64,000 bases of DNA from Choristoneura fumiferana (taxonomy: Eukaryota; Arthropoda; Insecta; Lepidoptera; Tortricidae). Positions 45,447-56,622 of this stretch are shown here, piece after piece. Where the stretch lies: positions 300,190-364,189 of the forward strand of contig NC_133500.1 in the NCBI RefSeq assembly GCF_025370935.1, in the 5' to 3' direction. Both the position numbers and the translations under genes were made by a program. The stretch's first letter is position 1; the number at the start of each line of letters is the position of its first letter. The notes beneath the pieces are model-generated. The model had not been told where the DNA came from, did no database searches, and saw only the letters and a program-made list of their open reading frames with translations.

Positions 45447-46709
45447 ATGACGAGTGAACACGAGGCAGTACCACCACCCCCTCCTAGGGGGATCAAAAAA
45501 AGTCGTAAGTTGTCATAAAATATTACAAATTTATATATGTGTGTTCAGTCGATAACTACTCGTAATGTCTACAGTAATCTACATAGCGTTCATAAATATC
45601 TAAAACATGTTCCATAAAAGAGGTTCTGATTACTCTTCGATTAATCGGCTCTGTATACTTAGTTATTCTATTTATTATAGGTACAGTCACAAGTGTAAAT
45701 TATATGACTGTGAACAACCGCACATAACATTTGCTTTTCCATTGAGTTCGTAAGATATGTTGACTCTTTGTAAATGACTAAAAATCAAGAACTTTTTTTT
45801 ATGTATAACTGTTGCCGCAAGAATTCGTTTATACCCCTACCTACCTAGTAAACTATGCTAACACAAGTAAATTACGCAATTTTCCGGTATAAAAAAGTAT
45901 TGTTATAAGTTAATTTAGGATTTAAACTGTTCGTGAAATCGCATATAAAGCTGTTCAGCCGTTTTAGCGTGAAAGAGTCACAGACATCCATAAATCCATC
46001 CATGTGGTCTAAGACAACAAACAACAATAATATATTACTCGAGCGTTTATTCCGTATGTTTTTCGTAAGCACATTTTTGTTATCATGGTAGAAGATTTGT
46101 TACATCATCATCATCAGATCAGCCAGAAGCCGTCCACTGCTGAACAAAGGCCTCCCCCTTAGAACGCCACAATGAACGACAACTCGCCACTTGCATCCAT
46201 CGGTTACCCGCAATTCACACGATGTCGTCAGTCCACCTAGCTAGTGGGAGGCCTGCCATCGCTTCGTCTTCCGGTTCGCGGTCGCCACTCGAGAACTGTT
46301 ACAGTTTTGAGGTTATCTAGTAGAAGTACAGAATATCTAAAAAATAATTGAAAATCTCATCGAATTCTACATCCTATTCATAAAAAAATGTGACCATGAA
46401 AATGAGGCGGTCGAAAGGCCAACCATAATGAACCTTGCCTGGCATAAATTGTTTATAATGTACCTATGGAAATTACAAGTGATAAATTGATGTTTGTTTA
46501 ATACAGCTGAGGAAGGGTCTTCTGAGCTTCGCGAGGATGAACAGTTGCCGCCTCAGATGGGCAAGTTTTCAGCAATACATCGCTTGAACTTCCTACTTTA
46601 CTCTGATATTGTCGTACTTCTTTCGTTTCTTCCTTTTAAGTTTCTTTATCTCTCTCGTCGTTGGTTTGGGGGACTTTCTTTCAGTTTACTACCTCTTTAT
46701 TTGGTGTAA
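45447..46709 (+). CDS. Candidate small two-exon gene or alternative 5' exons
   Basis: Not recognised. Exon 1 (45447-45504) starts at ATG in TTAAATGA and reads MTSEHEAVPPPPPRGIKKS, ending in phase 1 at a strong CGTAAGT donor. An AATACAG acceptor at 46506 opens exon 2 in the right phase: EEGSSELREDEQLPPQMG, then a hydrophobic run to a stop at 46707-46709 (86 aa in all). The change from charged, coding-like text to Leu/Phe-rich text after QMG suggests the true exon may end at 46560 on a GC-AG donor (G|GCAAGT). It would then continue, in phase 1, to an exon further downstream. Those at 58299 and 62937 would fit. The Pro run could bind SH3 or WW domains. Confidence is moderate that the exons are real, low on the full structure. 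Confidence 0.4.
46090..46310 (-). pseudogene. Non-LTR retrotransposon 3' fragment, inverted
   Basis: CATCATCATCAGATCAGCCA ... CCACTGCTGAACAAAGGCCT ... CTTCCGGTTCGCGGTCGCCA is the reverse complement of the LINE tail at 17273-17515. Confidence 0.6.
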
Positions 46710-48016
46710 TTTAATGAAGAAATTTAGTACTTAAGCACTAAGTATATTTGTTGTAATGTAAAGATTTTTTTAAATCAAAAAACACAATTTGGCTGGTTCC
46801 GTAGTCAACTAGGATCTCTTATTTTTTGTTTCCATACCACAGTTGCAAAAATGGAATTCTTCTAGAATCGCTTTGTTGTCCGTTTACCTATATATCTGTG
46901 CATCTCTCTCTGTACGTCCATCTTGAAATATAAATGAAAACGTCTGAAAATCTGAATTTTTATCTCGGTCTGTCTATGTCAGAACCATCTAAAGTGCGCA
47001 CATTTTTTCTTATAAGTGGGGCTCTGCTAACATTGATATTCATAGACAGTCGAATCTACATACATTACATTCGTACGGAAACGTCGGTCGTGGCGAGAGT
47101 CTGTCTCGCAATCGGCCACTTTTATTTCAAACTAGCTGTTGCCTGCGGCTTCGCCCCCGTTGTATTTTTACTGTATTTTCTTCTATAAAAACCTTCTCCT
47201 GACAGTAACGAACACAACAAAAAAAGAATTAGCGAAGTCGGACCAGTCGTTCCCGAGTTTTGTCCTTAGCAACAAATTTTACGATTCATTTTTATTTATA
47301 TAGAAGATGTAGTTCACTATATGAGAAATCATTCAATAATGTAGATTAAAATAATTTACGCACAAGTTCTTGCGTGAAAACAATTTATTATACCATAATA
47401 AATAATATAAAAAAATAGCAAATTCGTTAGGAAAAATAAGTAAAAAAAAGAAACTATATATTGATATGTTTTAACTGTTTATTATTTTGCATAAACCACA
47501 TATAACATTAAAGTTACTTAAAAGCTGTAAAAAAACACATTAACGATAAAATTAAAACATTAAAAAAATTAACACTATAAAATAAATAAATTAATACACT
47601 AGTTTAAGAACTTAAAATAAACTATTTATTATTTACGTTCAAATATAAATATTTTGTCAAGTTTTTTGGATTCGTAAAATTATTGAATAATAAAATAAAT
47701 CTTAAAGGACTGCCGTCTTAACGCTCATCATCCCGCTGTCCAAACAAGTTTTCTATACACGCTCTCTGTCTCACAATCACTGTCTATTCACTCCACACAG
47801 ACGCAGTTCCACTAACTCAACCAACCAACCACAATCACACTCGACCGCGCAGGCTGACGCGGCGCACACCTTCGTTCGCGGCACACGGGATTTAAAAAAT
47901 CAAAACGTCAAAAGTCAAAACGCATTTCGGAATTGTTTATTTTTTAAATGTGATCGGTGTGGTGTACGTAGAAAACATATTATGTGCCATAAATAGTGTA
48001 ACTGTGTTTTTCGAAA
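46710..48016. other. No other gene; 5' flank of the membrane-protein gene
   Basis: 46798-46930 holds the GGTTCCGTAG / TCTGTACGTCCATCTTG repeat. 47122-47310 is an inverted Helitron-like fragment (ACTAGCTGTTGCCTGCGGCT). 47320-47710 is extremely AT-rich. The GC-richer 47710-47890 block may be the promoter/5' UTR of the gene at 48017. Confidence 0.4.
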
Positions 48017-48197
48017 ATGGGCTTCGAAAAATTGTTATTGGTGTTCGTTTTTGTGAAATGTGTGTATGGTCAAGAGCCGGGGGTTTGTTACGGTGCTGGT
48101 AGCGTGGCCGGTGCCGCGATTGGTGCCTTCATTGGTGCACTTATTTTGGTCGCAGCGGCTTATTATCTGAGGAAATTGTATTGGAAATCCCGCAAAG
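48017..48197 (+). CDS. First exon of a small signal-peptide, single-span membrane protein
   Basis: Sixty codons plus one base, closed by a consensus donor (AAAG|GTAAGT). Residues 1-18 (MGFEKLLLVFVFVKCVYG) form a signal peptide. A very short ectodomain QEPGVCYG follows. Residues about 26-50 are a Gly/Ala-rich membrane span with small-xxx-small spacing (GSVAGAAIGAFIGALILV), then a basic stop-transfer RKLYWKSRK. Topology would be type I with a ten-residue outside segment. Two downstream exons accept phase 1 and carry stops: 58299-58396 and 62937-63100. I cannot name the family. The span suggests a tightly packed oligomer or partner-binding helix. The gene would exceed 15 kb, mostly intron. Confidence 0.7.
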
Positions 48198-51100
48198 GTA
48201 AGTGCCAGACTTAATCTCAACAATCAATAAAAGAAAGTCTAAAAATACGGCAAAAAGAGAACTATCACTTAAAAAAAAAAACAATACTAGTTGGCTGACT
48301 GGCTGGTTAGCTTAACATTTTTTTTTTACTCCGCGTCCATAAACAACATCCTGTTTTTTTGTGATCGTTTTGCGCGCCAATCTTTCTACTGGAATTTTGA
48401 AAGCATTGACCTTCGGTTCGGGGAAAATATTCAAACGAGTCATCTTCGAGATGTATTTAAATATTAATGCGCGTTAACTATAAACCTGCTTTCGAGATCG
48501 GAATAGAATGAATCGACGACACTTAAGAATGCCTGAGGTAGATAGGTATAAAAACAAGTTAACTTTTTAAATAATTTTCTCGTTGTGGTCTTATCTTTCT
48601 TTACGCTAATCTCGACAAAGTACCAATAAAAAAACGGCCCGTAAAGTGAGTTGCCTACGTGTTCATATTGATTTCTTTAACACTGTTTGTTTACTTTAAA
48701 GTTATTCCACCCCAATTATTGCGCAACAGGTAAGTGGATTAGTCAGGTATTTTTTTAGTACAGAAATTAACTAAAATCGACTGCAAAAACTTTTTAACAT
48801 TGTAGGTATTAACTAAAATACTACGTTTACCTACTTTGTCTATTTTCATAATAAAAAAACTTTGTATTCAGAAATCGTATATTTATTTATAACCGTAGCA
48901 AAAAGACAACTTCCCTTTATCTTAAAAAAACGGGCTGTATGAGCCCGCATACCTTTGTCCTTAATTCCCGTGAGAGTGAAACAAAAAATAACACGATTAA
49001 GTAAGGTACCTTTTTAGGTAATTCCTAACTCGACCCATCGCTAAACCCATTCAACTTGAGATCAATTAATTATCTTCCTTGTCAGAGCCTGCACCACGTC
49101 ATTCATATTTTTATAACTTAAAGGCATTCAATGATGATGAGTCAGTGTGGAATCTTCCTGGAAAAAATAATTGCAATCTAATGTAAAGACAGTTGGGTAT
49201 TGACCGTCTTTGACAATTGAACATGTACTGTAAAACTCACTTACGCCATGATATTTGTCAAGTACAGCCGAATGCAAAAGTATAATATATACCTACAAAA
49301 AATGTATACATCGACCTTATGTGGCATAAAGGTGTATATATATTTTTGACGTCTGGTAACGTATGTATGCCCTTGAACGTACACAAATTAAACACGTGAT
49401 AATTTACAAAACATTGCAACTAGCTGTTGTTGAAGAAGTCGTATGTAACGATATCCCCTGAACCTGTTGAGTTAATCTAGGTTAGGTTTTATAAATTTTG
49501 TATAAATGGGTGTCAAATTTCATCAACATCAATTCAGTTGTTTTTAAATAGTAAAAATAAAAAACCTGTCCATCCCACCCAACTCACAAACTTTCGCCTT
49601 CATGATATTAGTAGAATTTAGGATTAATAGTTAACAGCAATTACATACTTACTGTTGTAATACAAGTGGTTCTGTGTAGTAAATATAACTAATTGAAGCT
49701 TAACTTTTTTATTTAATTAATTACATGATAATAAATGCGAGACATTGCGCAAACGCATTCTACAACGGAATCGAATTAAAACTGTCCAAGTCCGTTGCTT
49801 CGTGAATTAAAAAACATTTGAAACGTATTTTTTATTCTATTTTTAAAGCTGTTCATTTATTATCAACTGTATAGCGTTTTACGCATCTCAGTCTCAGCCT
49901 CTCACTCAAAAAAAATTCCGAAAACCATCGTCTCTAGAATTCTAAACAAAAAGTTTACAAGCAAGGAAGTAAAGTTTTTGAAACATATTTCAGACATTAG
50001 AAGTTTTTGAAGGTATTTTTTTCAATTTGATCCTGATTCCTGCAGAAATTACAGTGATGACTAATGATAACTTCACTAAAATAATACTAAGTTATTATTG
50101 AAGACCAAGACTTACCAAATACAATTTTTCTGCTGGGGATTTATTTATAAACAAACAAATAATATATACAATAATTAACAGAAATAAATAGAATAAGAAC
50201 TAAAACTAACTTTCTCTAATCCTAAAAATATATGTTTACAAATATCACCCCAGTCGCTGCTTTTGGGCAGGGTGCCCATAAGGCTGGCTGCGATTCCTCG
50301 TTGTATGGCAATGCCAATACGTTTGCTTGAATATGTAAAAACATTGCTTGTATATCAACGCGGTAAAATGAAACACCTGCACTTCTGACTAAAACGTCTT
50401 CAAAAGCAATCATTTCATATTTACCTACATCTGTATTCCTTTGCACTTTTATATGATATTTCACAAATTCATATGAAAAATTGACACCATCCACAATATA
50501 CCTACCTACTCAGTTCTCAAGTATAAGTCTTAAACTCTTAATCATAGTAAATCTACGAGTAATAGCTAGGTTTCTTATCCACGATGTACACCAACTGACT
50601 ACTAAAATGTGGTAACCGACACTGTTTAGCAAACTTCTATAAACCTTGAGTGTCTTGATATATGGGTATGGTAAAGTCGTTGTATAGGTATACGTTTAAA
50701 CAAGGTTGTCGCTTGTGCGTGTTTAGTAACTTCTATACCTAAGATAAGACATGTAAACTGACCTACTCTGGCTCAGTATTACACTGTCACATACCTGGGT
50801 AGAATATTTTACTTGCTCAACGTGAGTTGCAGTAATAAAGCCTAATAGATAAGTCACATTTTGTACCTTGTTTGCTGATTACACAAAATACACCCTGAGT
50901 GTCATTTTTCTGAAGCTTAATAGCTAATTATTCTGTTTTGGCACAATCTATCGGATTTCATTCATGGCATTGCCACGCAAAATTTCATGTATGGAACTAT
51001 GGAAGCTAGCAAGCCAAAAATCGACCAACTGAACAAGGGTGTCCGCGCAATTATATTACATTATGGTTTTAACGGAAAATGTAACTAATCGGTTTCTAAT

Positions 51101-51289
51101 AGCGATTTCAATCCCTCATGTGATAACGGATTTGAAGAATATCAGAGCCTCTATTAAAAATAAATTATTATAGATTTCCGACGCTAAACAACCCGTGAGT
51201 CCAAGAACGTTCTAATAATGATCGACTAAATTTATTTTAAGTACTTCTTTTTCCGTTAATGGCGGCCACTAGTATTGTGCCAGTGTCAG
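48198..51289. other. First half of the long intron; no gene seen
   Basis: AT-rich with few repeats. The minus-strand frame at 50222-50494 has no motifs or splice context and was not called. No internal exon of the membrane-protein gene could be identified. Confidence 0.4.
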
Positions 51290-51420
51290 TAATTTGCATG
51301 AAAGTCCCATGTCGGAAGAACCGAAGCTGGCCAATGAATATGCAATAACTGACCAGGAAAACATCGCCATCATCGTTGGGCACATGGCGAGGTTCAATAC
51401 ATTGACACGCTCCCCATTTA
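51290..51420 (+). pseudogene. Coding-like fragment of unknown origin
   Basis: An in-frame segment reads MSEEPKLANEYAITDQENIA then IIVGHMARFNTLTRS. The amino-acid mix looks protein-like and changes to AT-driven text after 51420. No splice sites or homologous family recognised. Possibly a retroelement scrap. Confidence 0.2.
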
Positions 51421-51519
51421 TTTTATTCTTTATTTTGACATTAATCCATAGTTATAGTGTAAACGCAGTAATAATATTGGAAATGAAACACCATTAGCTC
51501 TCCAAGAATGTTGTGGTCT

Positions 51520-51712
51520 AATCATCATCTTGGCTTATATACGTTCCATTGCAAGACACAGGTCTTGGATCGTAGTTCCCACGCGGGCCCAGTGCGGATT
51601 AGGAACTTCGCACACAAATTAATTCCAAAAATTTAAGAAGTACGAGCCCGGGCTCGAACACACGACCCCTTGGTTAAGAAGTCCATAGGTCAAACTATTA
51701 GGTTACCAGGTT
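51520..51712 (-). repeat. tRNA-derived SINE (family 2), diverged inverted copy
   Basis: TCATCATCTTGGCTTATATA ... CACGCGGGCCCAGTGCGGAT ... CGAGCCCGGGCTCGAACACA, with an internal deletion and an altered head. Confidence 0.6.
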
Positions 51713-52019
51713 TTTTTACAGTGTTAAGAATGTTGTAAATGCCAAAAATGTGCTAGTAAAACGTAGTTAACATAATTATGGTTTGTTTTTTATATTTCCG
51801 TCTGTAGAACCGTTAAATTAATCAGTAATGGTTGCGTAGGAGTAATTGCCAAGTTAGTTTTGGTTACTTTCCCTTATAAGTAATGGCATGTGATGTCAGA
51901 ATGTTGCTGTTGGTAGGTTGGACGTTCCGCGCTATCTGTCATTAGACATACGTGACTAGGGAAAGTGCGTACGTGAGGTAGAGTTTGAATGAGACCTTTT
52001 CGGAATTTTCATTTTAAAT

Positions 52020-52320
52020 TTAAATTCTTTATGGATGTTTTTTTTATTAGTCTGTGGTAATGTCCCACAGCTGAGCAAAGGAATCTCCGTTGGATTTCGA
52101 ACACGCCTTGTCTGCACTTGTCTGGCCAGTCGCTGGAAAACGCGTCTTATAGGTCAACCCGCATTATGCAAGATGCAATTAATAGTACATTGTGGCTTAA
52201 GGGCGGTAAATAAGGAATTACGAACGAGAGTCTATTAGAAGCCCGATTTCGAAGACTGAGGGCTTTAATGAGTCGATGTTCGTAATTCTAGTACCGCCCG
52301 TGCGACATACAATGTTTTTC
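52020..52320. repeat. Repeat with inverted GGGCGGTA ends
   Basis: AAGGGCGGTAAATAAGGAAT with TACGAACGAGAG at about 52198-52230 pairs with GTTCGTAATTCTAGTACCGC at about 52278-52300, a hairpin within a longer non-coding repeat. Confidence 0.45.
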
Positions 52321-52390
52321 ATCACATTTGCAAGTAAAATTTTATATTTGTAAAAGAAAAAATATAATTCTTCCAAATATTGGAGATACC

Positions 52391-52531
52391 TTAGGCTGTG
52401 CTCTTAGCAGCGTCGCCCTCAACCGCATGCGCCGCAACGTGCGTGTGCATGTGGTGGTCCATGTAGTCCTGCAACAAGAGCGCGCGCAGCACCATCAGTA
52501 CGGGCACGGACTCATTGACCGACCTTGGGCT
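52391..52531 (-). pseudogene. Coding-like fragment, possible terminal exon, minus strand
   Basis: The minus frame reads SVNESVPVLMVLRALLLQ and DYMDHHMHTHVAAHAVEGDA then AKSTA and a stop (TAA, 52391-52393). A good acceptor (TTGTTGCAG|GACTAC) would start a 78-nt last exon at 52468. GC-rich third positions contrast with the surroundings. I cannot identify a protein family. It abuts the large inverted repeat, so it may have been carried with it. Confidence 0.25.
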
Positions 52532-52831
52532 TCATGTCAAGAAAATGTGTACGCGCAATGACTCATATGCCGACCACGGGTTTCATGACAAGCACATTAA
52601 GGTCGAGGTTTTATTTGGGGGGTTGCAACCAAGGTAGCCTGGATGTAACGACAATGTTTACGAGCAAGTGTGATGAAAAGAATGTTTTAGTCATACTTGT
52701 TAAGGCCATTTTTGGCCGGATGCTGCACTTCGTGAAGAAAGCAAGCCGCTTTGCACAGTGATAGTACAGACTAAACTGAGTGATTTGACTCGCAGCAGCG
52801 GAAGTTTCACCCCTTAGGAACAGAGATGGCG

Positions 52832-53870
52832 CCACTTCTTTAAAAAATATTTCAAAAAATTCTACAAGCTAAAGTAATAAACCGATTTCAATGTTTAATA
52901 TCTCAAATGAGAGCCTATTATATACGTTACTTATAAAAAAATACAAAAAATATATTTACAAAAAACTTTTGTCAAAAAACGCCATCTTAAGTTTTTTTTT
53001 CTTACCTGATTTGTAGTTTTTACTTGATTGCTTAAAAAAACTGTATGCAACATGAATGGTTTAATGCATGTACATATTACTGAGTACATAACGAGTATTT
53101 AAAAAAAAATCCGACACCGATACCTATCATATTTAACGAAATATGAAAGTTTAAATGTGAGCACAAATTTCTTTAAAAAATATTTCAAAAAATTCTACAA
53201 GCTTAAGTAATAGACCGATTTCAATGTTTAATATCTCAAATTAAAGCTCATAACATTTATTATTTACAAAAAAATATAAAAAATATTTACTGAAAACTTT
53301 TGGCAAAAAACACCATCTCAAGTTTTTTTTTCTTACCTGATTGGTAGTTTTTATTTGATTGCTTAAAAAAACTGTATGCAACATGAATGGTTTAATGCAT
53401 ATACATATTACTGAGTACATAATAAGTATTTAAAAAAAAATCGACACCGATACCTATCATATTTCACGAAATATGAAAGTTTAAATGTGAGCACAAATTT
53501 CTTTAAAAAAAATCAATAAATTCTACAAGCTAAACTAATAAACCGATTTAAATGTTTAATATCCCAAATTAAAGCTCATAAAATTCACTATGTAGAAAAA
53601 ATATTAAAAAAATATTTACTGAAAACTTTTGGCAAAAAACGCCATCATAAGTTTTTATTTCTTACCTGATTGGTAGTTTTTACTTCATTGCTTAAAAACA
53701 TTGTATGTTGTATGCAACATGAATGGTTTAATGCATACTTATATATATTTCTGAGTAAATAACAAGTATTATAAAAAAAACCCGACACCGATACCCTTCA
53801 TACTTCACGAAATATTTAAGTTTAATGGTGCACGCTTTTCTTACAAATAAATTTCAACGAAATCTTCAAG
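52832..53870. repeat. ~330-bp tandem repeats in the left arm (mirrored at ~55450-56490)
   Basis: The phrase AATTCTACAAGCTAAAGTAA, then CCGATTTCAATGTTTAATAT ... ACTGTATGCAACATGAATGG ... CCGACACCGATACCTATCAT, starts near 52850, 53185 and 53518. A decayed fourth unit follows near 53850. Non-coding, AT-rich. Confidence 0.85.
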
Positions 53871-54184
53871 TGAAACTAGTACTCTGATTATAATGTTTAA
53901 TGTTAAATGAAAAGAAGAACGAAATTACCTAATTTATCAAAAAAAAAGTTTTTTCCTGGTGTTACGAAAAAATATAATTACTTGTAATTATTAAGACAAA
54001 AAATAAAAACTATATCGTTTCCGGCATAGTTGGTTCTGAGATGTAATATATATTGCTTAGTAGTTGGCGAATTTATTTAAAAATTAGCCTTTTATCTGAT
54101 AGGTAGGGCTACAGCTTATAGATATGTCACATTTGAAATAAAAGACTATGAACATCAATGTTTATCAAATATGTAAATTAAAAC

Positions 54185-54706
54185 CTATAAGTCCTCTTCG
54201 GGTTCATCGGCAGATGTAGAACTGAAAAGGAAAAGTCGTTTTGAAGTACTTGTGCTATTCCAATACTACAAAATCTCAGATCTTTTAGACACGAACTGTG
54301 TTGCTGTAATTACTGTTGAATTATTTTTATGCCTAGTTGATTACCATTAGATCTAAAATTTTGTGCCTACCTGTGGAAATCAGTGGTCAGCATGCAAAAT
54401 AACCCTGCATTGAATATTATATTAACTTACTTTTGATTTGTACAGCCACCTTTGCAGGATTTACACTGGGCAGTGCATGGTAAGCTGACCCGACGACACC
54501 CACAACGCATGGTATCGCAGCCAGATTTCCAGCCACAATACTTAATGGTCCAAGAGGCTTACTTTCTTTTGCCAACTCTCTTTTGCCTTAGTCCATCCCC
54601 AAGAAGATGGGCATGGTACGGAAACTTCTGGTTTCAGAGCGTTTCTCCATATTTGGCCCGCTTGGTAAGCTGCACGCAGTGTATGTTTATAGAGAGCATG
54701 TCCATA
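54185..54706 (-). pseudogene. C-terminal exons of a repeat-encoded Cys-rich protein (left arm)
   Basis: On the minus strand from about 54700: ALYKHTLRAAYQAGQIWRNA then LKPEVSVPCPSSWGWTKAKE. After a frame change near 54560: KYCGWKSGCDTMRCGCRRVS and LPCTAQCKSCKGGCTNQ, to a GTAAGT donor at 54430. A 209-bp intron follows, then a last exon 54221-54185 coding STSADEPEEDL and a stop, in matching phase. Cys spacing is C-x5-C-x4-C-x-C-x6-C-x3-C-x2-C-x3-C. Insect genomes hold many unannotated, repeat-borne proteins ending in such AHLRAxxQ...WGW...Cys-rich tails (recalled, family name uncertain). The frame break marks it as dead. Confidence 0.55.
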
Positions 54707-55138
54707 CCATGTCCATCTTCTTGGGGATGGACTAAGGCAAAAGAGAGTTGGCAAAAGAAAGTAAGCCTCTTGGACCATTAAGTATTGTGGCTGGAAATCT
54801 GGCTGCGATACCATGCGTTGTGGGTGTCGTCGGGTCAGCTTACCATGCACTGCCCAGTGTAAATCCTGCAAAGGTGGCTGTACAAATCAAAAGTAAGTTA
54901 ATATAATATTCAATGCAGGGTTATTTTGTATGCTGACCACTGATTTCCACAGGTAGGCACAAAATTTTAGATCTAATGGTAATCAACTAGGCATAAAAAT
55001 AATTCAACAGTAATTACAGCAACACAGTCCGTGTCTAAAAGATCTGAGATTTTGTAGTATTGGAATAGCACAAGTACTTCAAAACGACTTTTCCTTTTCA
55101 GTTCTACATCTGCCGATGAACCCGAAGAGGACTTATAG
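54707..55138 (+). pseudogene. Inverted duplicate of the Cys-rich C-terminal exons (right arm)
   Basis: The plus-strand mirror of 54185-54616: SSWGWTKAKESWQKK, the Cys array to the donor at 54893, a 209-bp intron and the terminal exon 55102-55138 (stop TAG 55136-55138). It lacks the upstream ALYKHTLRAAYQ part, which lies in the spacer and belongs to the minus-strand copy. Confidence 0.55.
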
Positions 55139-56622
55139 GTTTTAATTTACATATTTGATAAACATTGATGTTCATAGTCTTTTATTTCAAATGTGACATA
55201 TCTATAAGCTGTAGCCCTACCTATCAGATAAAAAGCTAATTTTTAAATAAATTCGCCAACTACTAAGCAATATATATTACATCTCAGAACCAACTATGCC
55301 GGAAACGATATAGTTTTTATTTTTTGTCTTAATAATTACAAGTAATTATATTTTTTCGTAACACCAGGAAAAAACTTTTTTTTTGATAAATTAGTTTCGT
55401 TCTTCTTTTCATTTAACATTAAACATTATAATCAGAGTACTAGTTTCACTTGAAGATTTCGTTGAAATTTATTTGTAAGAAAAGCGTGCACAATTAAACT
55501 TAAATATTTCGTGAAGTATGAAGGGTATCGGTGTCGGGTTTTTTTTTATAATACTTGTTATTTACTCAGAAATATATATAAGTATGCATTAAACCATTCA
55601 TGTTGCATACAACATACAATGTTTTTAAGCAATGAAGTAAAAACTACCAATCAGGTAAGAAATAAAAACTTATGATGTCGTTTTTTGCCAAAAGTTTTCA
55701 GTAAATATTTTTTAAATATTTTTTCTACATAGTGAATTTTATGAGCTTTAATTTGGGATATTAAACATTTAAATCGGTTTATTAGTTTAGCTTGTAGAAT
55801 TTATTGATTTTTTTTAAAGAAATTTGTGCTCACATTTAAACTTTCATATTTCGTGAAATATGATAGGTATCGGTGTCGAATTTTTTTTTAAATACTTATT
55901 ATGTACTCAGTAATATGTATATGCATTAAACCATTCATGTTGCATACAGTTTTTTTAAGCAATCAAATAAAAACTACAAATCAGGTAAGAAAAAAACTTG
56001 AGATGGTGTTTTTTGCCAAAAGTTTTCAGTAAATATTTTTTTTATATTTTTTGTAAATAATAAATGTTATGAGCTTTAATTTGAGATATTAAACATTGAA
56101 ATCGGTTTATTACTTAAGCTTGTAGTTTTTTTTGAAATATTTTTTAAAGAAATTTGTGCTCACATTTAAACTTTCATATTTCGTTAAATATGATAGGTAT
56201 CGGTGTCGGATTTTTTTTTAAATACTCGTTATGTACTCAGTAATATGTACATGCATTAAACCATTCATGTTGCATACAGTTTTTTTAAGCAATCAAGTAA
56301 AAACTACAAATCAGGTAAGAAAAAAAAACTTAAGATGGCGTTTTTTGACAAAAGTTTTTTGTAAATATTTTTTTTGTATTTTTTTATAAGTAACGTATAT
56401 AATAGGCTCTCATTTGAGATATTAAACATTGAAATCGGTTTATTACTTTAGCTTGTAGAATTTTTGAAATTTTTTTAAAGAAGTGGCGCCATCTCTGTTC
56501 CTAAGGGGTGAAACTTCCGCTGCTGCGAGTCAAATCACTCAGTTTAGTCTGTACTATCACTGTGCAAAGCGGCTTGCTTTCTTCACGAAGTGCAGCATTT
56601 TGTCTCTAACAAGTATGACTAT

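Larger units (their letters stand above)
52689..56622. mobile_element. 3.9-kb inverted repeat (two ~1.9-kb arms, ~90-bp spacer)
   Basis: The left arm (about 52689-54616) and right arm (about 54707-56622) are reverse complements centred at 54661.5; for instance CCCCAAGAAGATGG at 54597 pairs with CCATCTTCTTGGGG at 54713. The outer ends carry AGTCATACTTGTTA / TAACAAGTATGACT. The arms differ by scattered substitutions and indels (for example near 53920 versus 55390), so this is not a bit-perfect assembly mirror. Each arm holds about three ~330-bp tandem units plus a two-exon Cys-rich coding fragment. It lies in the long intron of the 48017 gene. Confidence 0.85.

Noticed and set aside
50222..50494. 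90-codon minus-strand frame
   Set aside because: Protein-like composition is weak, with no motif and no splice or repeat context to support a gene.
54452..54871. Two 109-codon frames with identical starts (MQDLHWAVHG...)
   Set aside because: They are antisense readings of the Cys-rich exon in each palindrome arm; the sense frame has the splice sites and Cys spacing.
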